From contig JAMWFC010000108.1 in NCBI GenBank assembly GCA_027475525.1, positions 125,811 through 189,810 of the forward strand: DNA of 64,000 nucleotides, in the 5' to 3' direction. The translations under genes were made by a program, and so were the position numbers. Shown here in pieces: positions 23,176 to 34,046 of this stretch. Below the pieces are notes generated by a model. The model searched no databases and was not told the origin of the DNA. It saw only the letters and a program-made list of their open reading frames with translations. The stretch comes from Macrolepiota albuminosa. Taxonomy: Eukaryota; Basidiomycota; Agaricomycetes; Agaricales; Agaricaceae. Numbering within the stretch: the stretch's first letter is position 1; every line of letters starts with the position of its first letter.

Positions 23176-23920
23176 TGGTTCAACATATCATTCGATGTTC
23201 AGCATTAACGACATGGTTGGTGTGTCAAAGAAACAACTCCCTCAAATTAAAACTCATCTACTAGGTGTCGATTACATGTTTTTCGATGAAGTATCTATGT
23301 TATTGTGTCGAGACTTGTATAAGATATCCGCAAGACTGGCTCAGCTGTCCGGTAGACTAGATATCCCTTTCGGTGGTATGAACATGGTATTTGCAGGTGA
23401 TTTCGCTCAGTTGCCCCCTGTCGCTGGGCACGAAGGATCGGCATTATATAGTAGAACTGTAGGTTTAAATACCAAAACATTGAAGGATCAGGAGTCTGCC
23501 ATAGGCAAGGCTGTATGGCATCAGGTAACGACCATTGTCATATTGCGTAAAAACATGAGGCAGAAAACTTGGTCTGCGGAGGACGCGGCTTTGCGCACCG
23601 CACTCGAAAACATGAGGTATAGAGCATGCACCAAGGAAGACATTAAATTTCTTAGGAGCAGGTCATTGGCCATCTCTAATAGTTGCCCGTCTATATCCGA
23701 CAAACAGTTTAGAAACATTTCTATAATCACTGCACAAAACGTGGACAAAGATGCTATTAACATTATAGGAAGTACTCAATTCGCAATCGAGACCCGTCAG
23801 GAACTAGTGCATTTCTACAGCGAAGATAGTCCGTCTTCCAGAGATGGCAATGAAACAAAAACCCATTCATCCAGTTACACGCGCTCTAAAGAAACCGCGA
23901 GATTTCCTCCAACTATACAG

Positions 23921-24076
23921 CGTGCGTTGTGGGACCAACCACCGTCATCTTGCAGTGTTCAAGTCACGGGAAAGCTGTCGTTGTGTGTAGGCTTGCCTGC
24001 GTGCGTTGTGGGACCAACCACCGTCATCTTGCAGTGTTCAAGTCACAGGAAAGCTGTTGTGTGTAGGCTTGCCTGT
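23921..24076 (+). repeat. Diverged 79-base duplication in helicase
   Basis: The units start at 23921 and 24000. The first carries GTCGTTGTG where the second has GTTGTG, plus a G/A difference. It breaks the frame before PVIIKNNVATELCITNGQE. Confidence 0.75.
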
Positions 24077-24529
24077 TATAATCAAGAATAATGTGGCTAC
24101 AGAATTATGCATCACCAACGGACAGGAAGGTTTCGTGTATGGTTGGAAAAGTTGCATTGGATCGGCCAGACAGATTATGCTGGATACGTTATTTGTACTA
24201 CTCAACAATCCTCCGCAAAGAGTAAAAATCGATGGACTTCCCGTTAATGTAGTTCCAATTGTATGTACAAGCATGCATTTAAAATGTAGACTCCCTAGCG
24301 ACGACAGTGTGTCTTTATCTCAATCACAGGTAGAGGTATTGGTAAACTACGCAATGATGAATTATGCGAGTCAAGGAAAAACTAGACCTTACAATCTAGT
24401 AGACTTAACCAAGTGTCAATCGCACCAAGCCTACTACACTGCACTATCCCACAGCGCTACGGTTGCAGGAACGCTCATTATCCGAGGGTTTTGATGCTAA
24501 CAAAATACAAGGCAAAGCGAGTGGCACAT

Positions 24530-25829
24530 TGCACAGGGAATTTCGCGACTTGGAACTGCTTGATGAAATAACCAAACTCAGATATATGAACCAGCTCCCT
24601 AAAGGTTTTGTCAATTCACCTAGATGATCCGATCTAATTTATTCATTTAGACAGTGCAAACGAAAAGGTTACATGCCCTCTAACCTTCATATGGCCTTAC
24701 ATTGGAGTGACAAGGACCCTTACAATGATGCATCATTCCCTGATATCAAATGGCAGGTTGCTATCAAAGATAGACCTATTAAGCTACCGCAGTCTCCTAA
24801 AAGCAGATTTATTCCAGCTAAGGGCACTCAGCCCATAGTACATCCTCATCTGATACCCAGCAAAATAACCCGAAACCACAACAATGATTCACGCAACTTG
24901 AAAATTTCGAAAAATATTATAAGCGGCAAACGGAAATTAAATATGGACATATGTGGAGGACTGATTGGAACTGAGTGGAATTCCAACAGTTGCACATATG
25001 ATGCGGTGATAACTATATTGTACAATATATGGCAAGATGACATGTCACTATGGTCAAGGAATTTCCGATCGTTTGGGACGTCAATTATGCGAAGCATGAA
25101 AAGCAACTTCTTATCAACACACGAAAATAAAATCACGCTAGACAACACAAGAGAGGTTTTGAGAAATCATATGAATAATTGCAATCCGATAAACTTTTTG
25201 TATGGTGAACTAACGAGTGTTCATGCTGTGATCAAAGAGTTGCTTATATGAATAATTGCAATCCGATAAACTTTTTGTATGGTGAACTAACGAGTGTTCA
25301 TGCTGTGATCAAAGAGTTGCTTATATGCAAGCGAAATGTATACACGTCATACATGCACTGTCTACGTGGTTATGCAGTTAACAGAAGAGCTGTTACATCA
25401 AATTCATGTCAGATTGCCATACTAGATAATTCACAACCATCAATACAACATTTTCTAAGAAACATGGAATTTCTTACCAAATCTCAGTGCAGAACATGCG
25501 CGTCTGAATTAGTTAGAATAATGAGAACAGTATACACAGCACCAATAATGTCTTTTGATGTGGTGTCGATCGACATCACAATTAATAGATACATTGATGT
25601 GCCAGTTTATGGGTCGGGAGACAGACGATATATCATAAAAGGTATCATATATTTCACAAACAGTCATTTTACTTGTTGATACGTGGATTCGTCCTTGAGG
25701 GTGTGGTTCCATGACGGTTTAATTACTGGTAGAAGGTTGATTGTCGAAGAAGGCAGTCTGGATATGTTGGATGTACAAGTCTGTAGAGGTAGTAAAGCAA
25801 CGATAGCGTTATACATTAGAGTGGCGTGA
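24530..25829 (+). other. C-terminal ubiquitin-hydrolase-like (USP-type) cysteine peptidase domain of the Helitron protein
   Basis: Downstream of the helicase the frame continues (GTLHREFRDLELLDEITKLRY) into DICGGLIGTEWNSNSCTYDAV at about 24940-25005, and later GIIYFTNSHFTC and SSLRVWFHDG at about 25640-25720. The pattern of a Cys box (NSC-YDAV), then about 220 residues later a HFT-x2 box and a W-x2-DG end, matches the general layout of C19-type ubiquitin hydrolases. Peptidases fused to Helitron transposases are known in several lineages. Activity is not shown. A TGA at 25677-25679 after HFTC likely replaces CGA. Confidence 0.5.
25169..25322 (+). repeat. 77-bp direct duplication in peptidase-like domain
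   Basis: The second copy begins at 25246. MNNCNPINFLYGELTSVHA is encoded twice. Confidence 0.9.
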
Positions 25830-27396
25830 TCGTACATTACCGATAGGGAGTTGTTTAGTTTGAATCAAGTCTGTGTGTTTAAGCTATAGGTCGTATTGTT
25901 CAAACGACCCTTTGCAATATGAGGACAGTTCATGTGAATTTGGATGACGCAAGGTCATATGATCTTCAAAAATCATTGGCGGTCATACACCTGAACGCTG
26001 ACATAATATATATTAAACGCACACGTAGTGAGTATCATTTATAATGTATTTTCATTAACTATAGCTAACTAAGGACAAGTAGTCCGTAAAGACGATCCTT
26101 GGTATACCTATCAACCGAACAAATGTGCGTATTATATACTAAGGACAAGTAGTCCGTAAAGACGATCCTTGGTATACCTATCAACCGAACAAATGTGCGT
26201 ATTATATAAGCGGTCAGTGGGACGAATGGTTTATTTCCATATTACATTTATTTATTTATTTATTTTATTGGTGGTTACTCGGTAAAAGATTGGTTGATCG
26301 TGCATCCTAATGCTTATATAATATGTCTTCACATATATTAAAATTGGTTTATTATGTAGTAATCATGAGTTTGGGCACATGATGTCCACTGCATGTTCAC
26401 CTGACCAATTTCGCGACTATCCACATTACATGTTTTTTAACGCAATTGTATATTATGTAAGCGTCTGGTGGGATGATCGATTTAATTATATTTAGTTATT
26501 TGTTTATCATGATTTTTTATAATTATTGAAGTATAAAAGGAACGAATAGTAAAATTGAATAACGAATTTATAAAAGTGATTCCGTATTATGTAATGGATT
26601 GGTTGAATGACTGTTCAGATATTACATAACAAGTACCCATATATACATTTAATCGTTGTCATGCCACTTTGTACAAGCCTATCCAACAAGACAAACCGGT
26701 TCTACTTGTAAAAATGAGAAAAACAATTTATTTTTCTTTTTATTTTAAAAAATGTCTAACTTTATGGTATGTTGAAACGACTTATGATATGTGTATATTT
26801 GATGTTATGTATTACTATTTTGTTTATTATATATAAGTACGTACGTAATCATTCAGCTCTTCTTATCCTGAGGTGCTCTCCACTTTTCTATGCCTTTCAG
26901 TCTGTTGTTTCCTTTCGGTGGTTTCGCCTTTCAGTCTGTTGTTTCCTTTCAGCGGTTTCTTATACCTGCTATGTTGCATCTAGCTTTCTCCTATGAAAGA
27001 CTATTGTACACTCTGGAAAATGCATTATCGCCACCGCTTGGTTTTACTTGTATAAGCATTCTATGTTGCATTGGACTTGCTCAACGGACACCTTATGGAA
27101 GCAAATACTGTCGCTGTATATCGACCTGGTACTTATGACTCACTCGTGACTAGAACGCTCCAATGGGTAAAATTATAACAAGTAATACAGTACAGAAAGC
27201 ACGTCAGTCTGTTCGATTTATGGATTCACGCAAGTCAAAACGAAACGTTTCTGCACGAACCTATATGGAAAACCCAATGTGTTACTCGTACACCAATGGG
27301 ATGACCTACAATACACGAAATTGATAAACCAACCAATATGTTGAGTTATGATTAAAATATATATAGTCAGCGTGAACTCACTACTTTACACAACAA
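25830..27396. other. AT-rich spacer with a dispersed short motif
   Basis: No gene is supported. A loosely conserved word, TATTATGTAAGC-T-TGGT-GGATG followed by TTTA, occurs near 26199, 26450 and again at 28376. A 70-bp direct duplication lies at 26071-26210. Confidence 0.4.
26071..26210 (+). repeat. 70-bp direct duplication
   Basis: The units start at 26071 and 26141 and read as identical. The period is 70, not 77. Confidence 0.8.
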
Positions 27397-27439
27397 ATGT
27401 ACACTGTTGATGTGTATATATTCATATACGTTTACACTT

Positions 27440-27905
27440 GTTATTCTACTCGTATAACATCATGTCCGCACTTCCGCTACGTCATCAAGCGGCAGACGGA
27501 TGAGGGAGATAGCGGACGTTGCGTTGTCTACAGTATCCAGTCGGTACTTCGATGTATTGACACGGGCGAACGTTACAGATCTGGTGTTCTGGTGAGTTTT
27601 TACGTACATTTTAGCATGTATAGGCAGTTTTCTAATGTCGGCTTTATATATTACTACTAGCTCTTATGCTCATATAGACCATAACACACGACATCTCATG
27701 TTAAAGGGATTCGACCAAGAAAGTCGTCTCATTGCGGCTTTTCATTTATACCCGAGTGACGATGAGCAGCAATTGGACAAAGCATACACTTATTTATATT
27801 CCGGAGCATCGTGTAGCTGGACAGCTCGGGGCATAACAGTAATGCACATTGTTCTGACTAGCGTAACTCATCATCACATTTTCAACACATCTTCAAGAGA
27901 AATAG
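27440..27905 (+). CDS. Coding-like remnant, two exons, unrecognised
   Basis: Two CpG-rich open blocks flank an intron-like gap with a gtgagt donor near 27592: one reading RYVIKRQTDEGDSGRCVVY, the other HLMLKGFDQESRLIAAFHL and SDDEQQLDKAYTYLYSG, ending at a gtaagt-like donor near 27905. I do not recognise the family, and the phases were not fully resolved. It lies downstream of, and co-oriented with, the Helitron transposase; it could be further cargo or an unrelated gene. Confidence 0.3.
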
Positions 27906-28039
27906 TAAGTATTCTGTTTTCCGGTATTTCGTAGTCTCATTTTGTTAGTGCGGGCACATTACAGACCTCACATGAGCGGAACGTATGTATTACATATGTA
28001 TCTTCTATGTGAGTAAGTTTAATTCTAACGCTTACCGTG

Positions 28040-28193
28040 CCTTATAAGTTTCACAGATAATTTAATTGTATTATCAATGCACTGTGTTTCACGGTTTATT
28101 GCAGTAAATACACACCCCTTATAAGTTTCACAGATAATTTAATTGTATTATCAATGCACTGTGTTTCACGGTTTATTGCAGTAAATACACACC
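28040..28193 (+). repeat. 77-bp direct duplication
   Basis: The second copy begins at 28117, in noncoding sequence. Confidence 0.86.
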
Positions 28194-28261
28194 GTATTCG
28201 TCTATCTACGTACATGTATATATATCATATTTAAACTTAGGAATATGTAACATAACAATAA

Positions 28262-28380
28262 ATACTATATATAAATAATTAAGTATCTTAATAATTATTT
28301 GATAATTAATAATTAATAATTAATAATTAACAATTAACAATTAATTAACAATTAATTAACAATTAATAATTAATACATAT
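28262..28380. repeat. AATTAAT/AATTAAC low-complexity tract
   Basis: About 110 bases of A+T repeats built from AATTAATAATTAACA words. Confidence 0.85.
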
Positions 28381-28466
28381 TATGTAAGCATTTGGTTGGA
28401 TGGCCTGTTTACTTAGATACCTCTCCTCTGCAGTTAGCGTGAATGCTGACGTGATAGTGCCGAACC

Positions 28467-28486
28467 GGTCACGCAATTGCGTGACC
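28467..28486. repeat. Perfect 20-bp palindrome
   Basis: GGTCACGCAATTGCGTGACC equals its own reverse complement. It lies beyond the Helitron transposase in AT-rich spacer. No CTRR follows within 15 bases, so it does not meet the usual Helitron 3' end pattern. Confidence 0.8.
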
Positions 28487-28869
28487 TACATGTATTGGTG
28501 TCAGAGGCGAAAGCTATCAGCTGACTACTACTTATTTACAGGACAAGGAGGAAGGGTTGACGAATAAACGAGTAAAATAAACTAATGAAGTATACTAGAG
28601 TTAAAACACGTGTGCAAGCGCCTTAATAGGTCGGCAGATTTTCTGATGGAACATGTTTCTGGATCCAGCGGTTTCTTGTGGCATACTTTATATAACGTGA
28701 CTTGATAGATCTACGGCAATCTCCGTGCAACTCATGAGCAGTTTGGTTGTCAGCATCCGCTCTCATGGAGTCACTGAAACAGGCGCTGCTGACATTCAAA
28801 GTGCTAGGTACGTCTTCTCCCAACCGCGACCATATGCTTTAAAAAGATCATATAGTCTCACTAATGGAT

Positions 28870-29336
28870 CATATGAAACCAGAACCAAATGCGGGTAAAG
28901 TCGTCATATAGTTGAATGGCTCTACGTGTCTCTTAGGACTAGGCGAAACCGAAAGGCCCTGTTTCGTTATTCTGCTATATATCAATGAATCGAAGTCGCC
29001 GTTTCTGTTTGTTGCCCCTCCAACATCATTCCACAAGTTAGTCTCTACTAGGTGTTGGCGAAATATGACGATAAAGCAATCTAAACGTGGCCAGGGATGC
29101 AATAGTCTGCCTGCCTTCCTTTGCCAACAGATAGTCCCTCACCAAACAATCTACATGTCTCAGGCAGTACCTTTGTTCGTCCGTGCATAAACCTTGAGTA
29201 TAGCCAGGACCGTTATCTTGGTATTAACTATATGCCAGAGCTTGTAGAGGTCGCTGCTTCGCATTATCCCAACCATACCGTCGGCGTTGATACTCATACT
29301 GATGAAGATTCATCTTACAACATTGCGTTCGAGTAG
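28870..29336 (+). CDS. Coding-like segment, unrecognised
   Basis: Adjacent open stretches in two frames read GSTCLLGLGETERPCFVIL, FLFVAPPTSFHKLVSTRCW, then TFVRPCINLEYSQDRYLGI and NYMPELVEVAASHYPNHTV. A frame change near 29170 could be a short intron or an indel. Composition is CpG-rich like the neighbouring genes. The family is unknown to me. Confidence 0.3.
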
Positions 29337-29488
29337 CTCCAGGCAACAGCTGAATATGTGTCATAATGGTTGGTTGTTAGTGGATGCGCTACAAGTTGTG
29401 CACACTGTGATTAAATGCCTGAAGCGATATTGGTACGTGTATGTATACCGCAGCATGGCCACTCATCGGAACCTTTTTTTTTTTTTGG

Positions 29489-29642
29489 TGTGTATGTTTC
29501 TTTTTATGTTTTGGTCTCTTTTGTTTTCTTTTCCGTATGTTTCTTTTTATGTTTTCTTTTTATTTTGTGTATGTTTCTTTTTATGTTTTGGTCTCTTTTG
29601 TTTTCTTTTCCGTATGTTTCTTTTTATGTTTTCTTTTTATTT
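29489..29642 (+). repeat. 77-bp direct duplication in a T-rich tract
   Basis: The second copy begins at 29566. The tract is a TTTCTTTTTATG-rich low-complexity region, probably an intron. Confidence 0.83.
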
Positions 29643-29730
29643 AGTATTCATTCCTTTATTTATTTTTATCTTTGTGATTTGAATAATTTTATTATTATTA
29701 TTATTATCATCATTATTATAACGTTTTTAG

Positions 29731-30520
29731 GTCGTACAGGGACGAGGAAGGGGCAAGCGTTCGTTTGAAGCTAACAAGAGCGACGCGGGCAAGTATTTGT
29801 AATAAATTGGTATTTTATTTCGATTTTAGGACGAGCAGCAAAGCCTCTAGCTGCGTGCGGACGCTCCAAAGACGACGTGGAGGTTAATGTTGGCTGTTTA
29901 AAGCCAGCAGGAGCCACGCTTATGCGTATATGTTACTGTCACACATGTATTCGACGTGTCACGGTGTCCTGGACATTGCTCAACCTGAGTGCTGCTTTGA
30001 ACGTCCATTCCCATCTTATAATGTCCATGATTTGCTTGTCGAGTTCTAAACAATCATCCTATGTGGTTTCCTGACCTATCGACGGCGATTCGTTGTATAA
30101 AATCGGAAAAAGAGAAAGCAGAAGGACCAGTGTGGTTCAGGGCATCAAGTACGTAGTTTTTGCCCCTTTTTTTTTGGCTCTGTTAAACTCACAGATGACC
30201 AGATATGCGCACTCATATGTTATTCGAGCATTCGAGTGCATCAAAGGGGTTACAGGGAGGGTCAAGGAACTAAATGGTAACAAGGAACAGGTGAGTTGCC
30301 AGTTTTCGACGAGTGCATCAAAGGGGTTACAGGGAGGGTCAAGGAACTAAATGGTAACAAGGAACAGGTGAGTTGCCAGTTTTCGACATAATTCATCTAA
30401 TAACACCCCTTTACAGGCCACAAATACGAAGCCGTGTCGTACAGGGATGTACTTATTATTGTATGGCGGTCGTGTTGACGCCAACACGTTCTATGCATAC
30501 AGGGACGTTGTTGACAACTG
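29731..30520 (+). CDS. Basic Gly/Arg-rich coding-like segment, unrecognised
   Basis: Reads QGRGRGKRSFEANKSDAG, then after a short intron-like gap GRAAKPLAACGRSKDDVEV, followed by Cys-containing sequence. The RGRGKR patch is AT-hook-like, which would suit DNA binding, but this is only inference. A 77-bp duplication lies within it. The last part, RTGMYLLLYGGRVDANTFY, ends at a stop near 30520. Gene limits are uncertain. Confidence 0.3.
30233..30386 (+). repeat. 77-bp direct duplication
   Basis: The second copy begins at 30310. The unit ends with a gtgagt-like splice donor, also duplicated. Confidence 0.86.
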
Positions 30521-30799
30521 AATGTTTTTTTTTTTTTCTGAAACATTTATGTCTTTTTTTGTTTTCTTTTTTTTTATGTTATGATTACGGATACTGTTAT
30601 ATACGATTCAAACATTAAATATTATACAAACGTTGCCGGTATTTCTCCCTTCTGCGCTACCATGTCACGCCGCACTGGCAAGTCACACTAACGTGGTCAC
30701 ATTGACACTGCCACGTCATGTATTCAACACCCTATGCTGTAGGCCTCGGTCTCGTCGATGTTTTGATTAAATTTGGCAGGTAGATCTCGGTCACGCCAT

Positions 30800-32625
30800 G
30801 CTAGCAATGGCCCATACAAGCAAGTGGTCTAGAACTATGCTGCTCACATATATTACTTAGAGCATGGAAGTAATACTGGGAGCCACACTGTTTCTGTGTA
30901 TCTTTTAGGATAAAGGAGATGTATTTGCTTTGTTTGTCATCTGGAATCAGGGAGAGATGTATTGGCATGGCAAAAATAGTTTGAGGGAACAGACAATGGC
31001 TGACAATGAAATAACAGACACCTCAATAACTTGGAACTAAAAATATATACAAGTTATATGTGCAGATGTGCAGATAGTGGTAGTTGTTATATAAACCAGT
31101 ATCAGTCACACTTGAGTCACATTTCACAAGACATGCTTTGTTCCTCCCATTCCACCTTCTCTAATCATGCCATTTTGCTCCTGTATTGGTGCAACTAAGT
31201 AATAAAATGAAATTATAGTTCTCATATAATATATAGCTTCATATCCTACATACAATGTCCTTTGGTGGGTGTAGTCATCTGCATACAAATAAGAGCAACT
31301 GGGTATCCTCCTTATGCTAAATTTTTCTAAATCCCAATTGTAGTAGCTGAGGCTAACCAGAAAAGGCAAAGAGGTACCCCCACCAAAGGCTATTGCCAAT
31401 CCAAATAAGACATGATGGGTTTTAGCAGCTCAACATACATAAATGCAATGATTTCCAATGATCTTCAATATTTAAAAAAGGAATCCAATGTCCATTGACC
31501 AAGCAATTTCACAATGTCAGGAGGATCGCCTAATAGTACCAAATTTGTAGTATCCCCAATATAAAAACAATGACACTCTTGAAACCAAATTGACTGCTAC
31601 CATTTTTACCCAGCCAATATCTCTGCCATCAGTCTGCTATCCATCTTTCAAAGGCCAAGCTAACCATTTCTGATCCAACACCAAACCTATACCCTATGAT
31701 AGCACCTCTCTCTTGGAAGGTTTGTAGACTCAGCCATGGACAGGTTGTTGTAAGCACTCTCCACCTGCTCCACAGTGGCAGATGTGCAGGGATGGAGCAA
31801 GAAGTTATAGTCTAGGCCCATGATGCTGAGGGGTCTTCTGCTGTGCCTGCTTCTCCTACCAACCTTGTTGGTCCTAGGATTCTACCATTCCTGTGCCCAG
31901 CTGTTCTGCTGCCATAATAGAGACAATACTTTGAGAATGGGTCAGTATCAGCAGGAAACATGCATTTGCACTCACACATAGCCCTGACATACACTAAATC
32001 TTGGGCCTGCTCTATACAGATCTGCACCTTGTTGTATTGCATCTAGTTCTTGACATGGTCCATAGTGCGTATGGTGGGTGGAGATGATAGAGGAGACATT
32101 ATGTAGCAGTCAACAAGCATGGGAAGGTATCTGTCAACACCAAGAACCTAGAAAAATTCCTGCCTCTTTACTGAGATGTCTACTCTGCTGTCACCATGCC
32201 TTGAGGGGTCTTAGCACCAGGAGAGGCACATATCATGATCTGCCCCACTTTTTCTTCCTTCCTTTACATGCCTTTACCATGCTCCATCATCCAGAAACTC
32301 CACCCTCAGCAGGCCCCATCATATAGATCACATCTGAGGTCTGGATCAAGAGGCACATCAGGCCCTTTTTCTATTCACTACCCACCCAAGTCCAAGCCCA
32401 AGCTTCTCCAATAGGCTAAAAGGCCCACTTGTGTAGTTGGTACACTAGTCTTGGTATTTATTTTTTCTTATTCAGTTTCCTTACTATCTCTGTTTCTATC
32501 TCTCTTCCTCTTCTCAATATACTTGTTTCTCTTTCAATTACTGCCTGATCTACATCTGCTACTCTGAATCCATGTCCTAAGGCCCTCCTATTGGCCTGTA
32601 ACAGGCATGCAACCACTAGCCTCCC
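30800..32625. other. CpG-poor degraded sequence, no gene supported
   Basis: From about 30.8 kb the base texture changes: CpG becomes rare and TpG/CpA common. Open frames here are short and show no motif. I see only decayed repeat sequence. Confidence 0.4.
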
Positions 32626-33829
32626 ATGACATTGCCATTAGCAGATGGAATAGTGTCTGTCCTATCACCAGACAATTTGCTCTGTGTGTTTAGAGGTAGT
32701 AGATCTGCCATTGGCCATCAGCAGACACTTCTAGCCCTAGACAAGTGGTGGTTGCTGGATAGCACAGAACATATTCCAATGGCCAACAATATGATCTGCC
32801 TGTTTGCTGACAGCAAGTCCATTGCTCTTTCCATTGTCAGTTCTGTTGCCAGGTTCATGGATCCTGCTCAGATAGGCCAATTGACAGGCATTGAGTTCTA
32901 TATCAACAGTATTGATGGTGAGCAATCTGATCCTCAAGATTGCCTCTCCATGGCCCATTCTACCACTCTCTCTGATGTCAACTCTCCTCAATGGCCACTT
33001 TTGACAAATATTGAACCCTCAACCCCACAACATCCATTCCACAACCTCTACAGTAAAGGTAAACCTAGACTAGTGTATGGCTCTACAATGGAACACTCTT
33101 GTGTTGTGGTTCAAGCAGCATCCCAACTTCCTTCTGCTCATATCTGCCAGACATTTATGGAGCTGGGGGCATCTGACAATGACCAGGTAGATATTTTTAA
33201 TCCATTCATTGATGATTGACTTGAAGGTCTTGAGTGGAACTAAAGACATCTGACAATGACCAGGTAGATATTTTTAATCCATTCATTGATGATTGACTTG
33301 AAGGTCTTGAGTGGAACTAAAGACACTCTTCCACCACTATTTGTTGTGATGGCAGAAGAGATGGATGGAGGCATGGCAGCTAATGAAGAAGAAACCTTCC
33401 ACTGCTATTTCATGTAACAGCTCTTCAATCTCAGTCTTCCTCCTCCTAACAATCTTCTTCCCCAAGCCTATCTACTGATAACAATGTCTGGCAGTGGGAG
33501 GAATATGAGACATGTATGACTCAATACAAGGATAAGAGAAGATTTAATAAATTATATCAACAATGTGAGTTATAATTTGGCACTAGTAAACAGAGTTCAT
33601 TTATGTCAACAGAACAAGAATTTTACTCTAGAGCACAACATGGTTGATGTAGGCCTATTGGCTCTTTCAATCCAGCTGATCTTACTGATGATGTGTCCAT
33701 TGATATGTCAGAGTCACCCTCACCATCTTCTTTGTCATGCTTGATAGCAAATTATGAAAACATCATACTTATCAGACCTCAGGAGCCATATACACTGGAT
33801 GACTTTGCATTATTCAGACATATTACATG
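32626..33829 (+). pseudogene. CpG-depleted coding remnant, unrecognised
   Basis: An ATG at 32626 opens 197 codons (GIVSVLSPDNLLCVFRGSR; KWWLLDSTEHIPMANNMIC). After a stop and a 77-bp duplication, related-looking coding sequence resumes (NVWQWEEYETCMTQYKDKR near 33490; FNPADLTDDVSIDM near 33660). It looks like one decayed gene, probably from a mobile element, but I cannot name the family. The near absence of CpG suggests long decay, although the first frame is still open. Confidence 0.35.
33170..33323 (+). repeat. 77-bp direct duplication
   Basis: The second copy begins at 33247. The duplicated peptide is SDNDQVDIFNPFIDD and its following stop. Confidence 0.88.
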
Positions 33830-34046
33830 AATCTAATGAAGAGAAGGAATACACATTAGATAAGTAATTTAATCATTAGTTACAACGATTTATGGCTTTT
33901 CTGTTGGTTACTTTTTGTGAAGATTAACCGTCCTGTTTTGCTAGTGACAAATTTATTATAAATTCATATGATCTGTTATGCTACTGTCATGGACAGAAGA
34001 TGGGATGCATTAGCAAAAAACCACACAGTAGTTGATGAATACACAA

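Larger units (their letters stand above)
2486..25829 (+). mobile_element. Large Helitron-type element with cargo genes, copy 1 (limits uncertain)
   Basis: The unit is defined by homology with an inverted, deleted copy at 42908-50760 and by the Helitron transposase at its right end. The second copy covers 2.49-8.32 kb, then jumps to 23.25-23.87 and 24.39-24.45 kb. So the leader, the minus-strand unknown gene, the start of the 7.9 kb gene and the helicase all belonged to one mobile unit. The intervening JmjC locus is then inferred cargo. I did not find a convincing 5' TC or 3' hairpin plus CTRR terminus, so the true ends may lie outside these limits, for example near the 20-bp palindrome at 28.47 kb. 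Confidence 0.55.
17554..25829 (+). pseudogene. Helitron Rep/Pif1-type transposase with C-terminal peptidase-like domain
   Basis: The first in-frame ATG is at 17554; clear family similarity begins by about 18.3 kb. Order of parts: a Cys-containing N-region (EEAGCAVCG; CKHVCQPCRQQL; ANGFWIGPIPDVL, DUF6570-like); CPFVIHGLTGDALS at 19.66 kb; Rep (YGTVEQQGRLTLHLHMLLW, with the HxH at 20610-20618, and a Tyr-bearing AIVEYLESV at about 20.71 kb); a zinc/central region (KCRARFP, DPTTGALNMWKTE); and Pif1-like helicase with Walker A GGMGGTGKTQ at 22.98 kb, FDEVSM at 23.28 kb and FAGDFAQLPPV at 23.39 kb. A rolling-circle nicking plus unwinding role is known for this family. Stops that look like C-to-T decay occur at 19935 (TAA), 20730, 23010 and 25677 (TGA). 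Small indels lie near 20.07 and 20.9-21.2 kb. Six 77-bp duplications also break the frame, probably artificially. Confidence 0.85.

Noticed and set aside
28467..28486. Helitron 3' terminus at the palindrome
   Set aside because: No CTRR follows at the usual distance and the arms have no loop, so it was kept only as an observation.
29287..29768. Phe/Val/Tyr-rich open frames
   Set aside because: They arise from a TTTCTTTTTATG low-complexity tract that includes a 77-bp duplication. No coding signal remains once that is removed.
3139..33323. CRISPR-like or satellite interpretation of the repeated 77-bp units
   Set aside because: Each unit has a different sequence and is present only twice, back to back, with no spacers or shared repeat.
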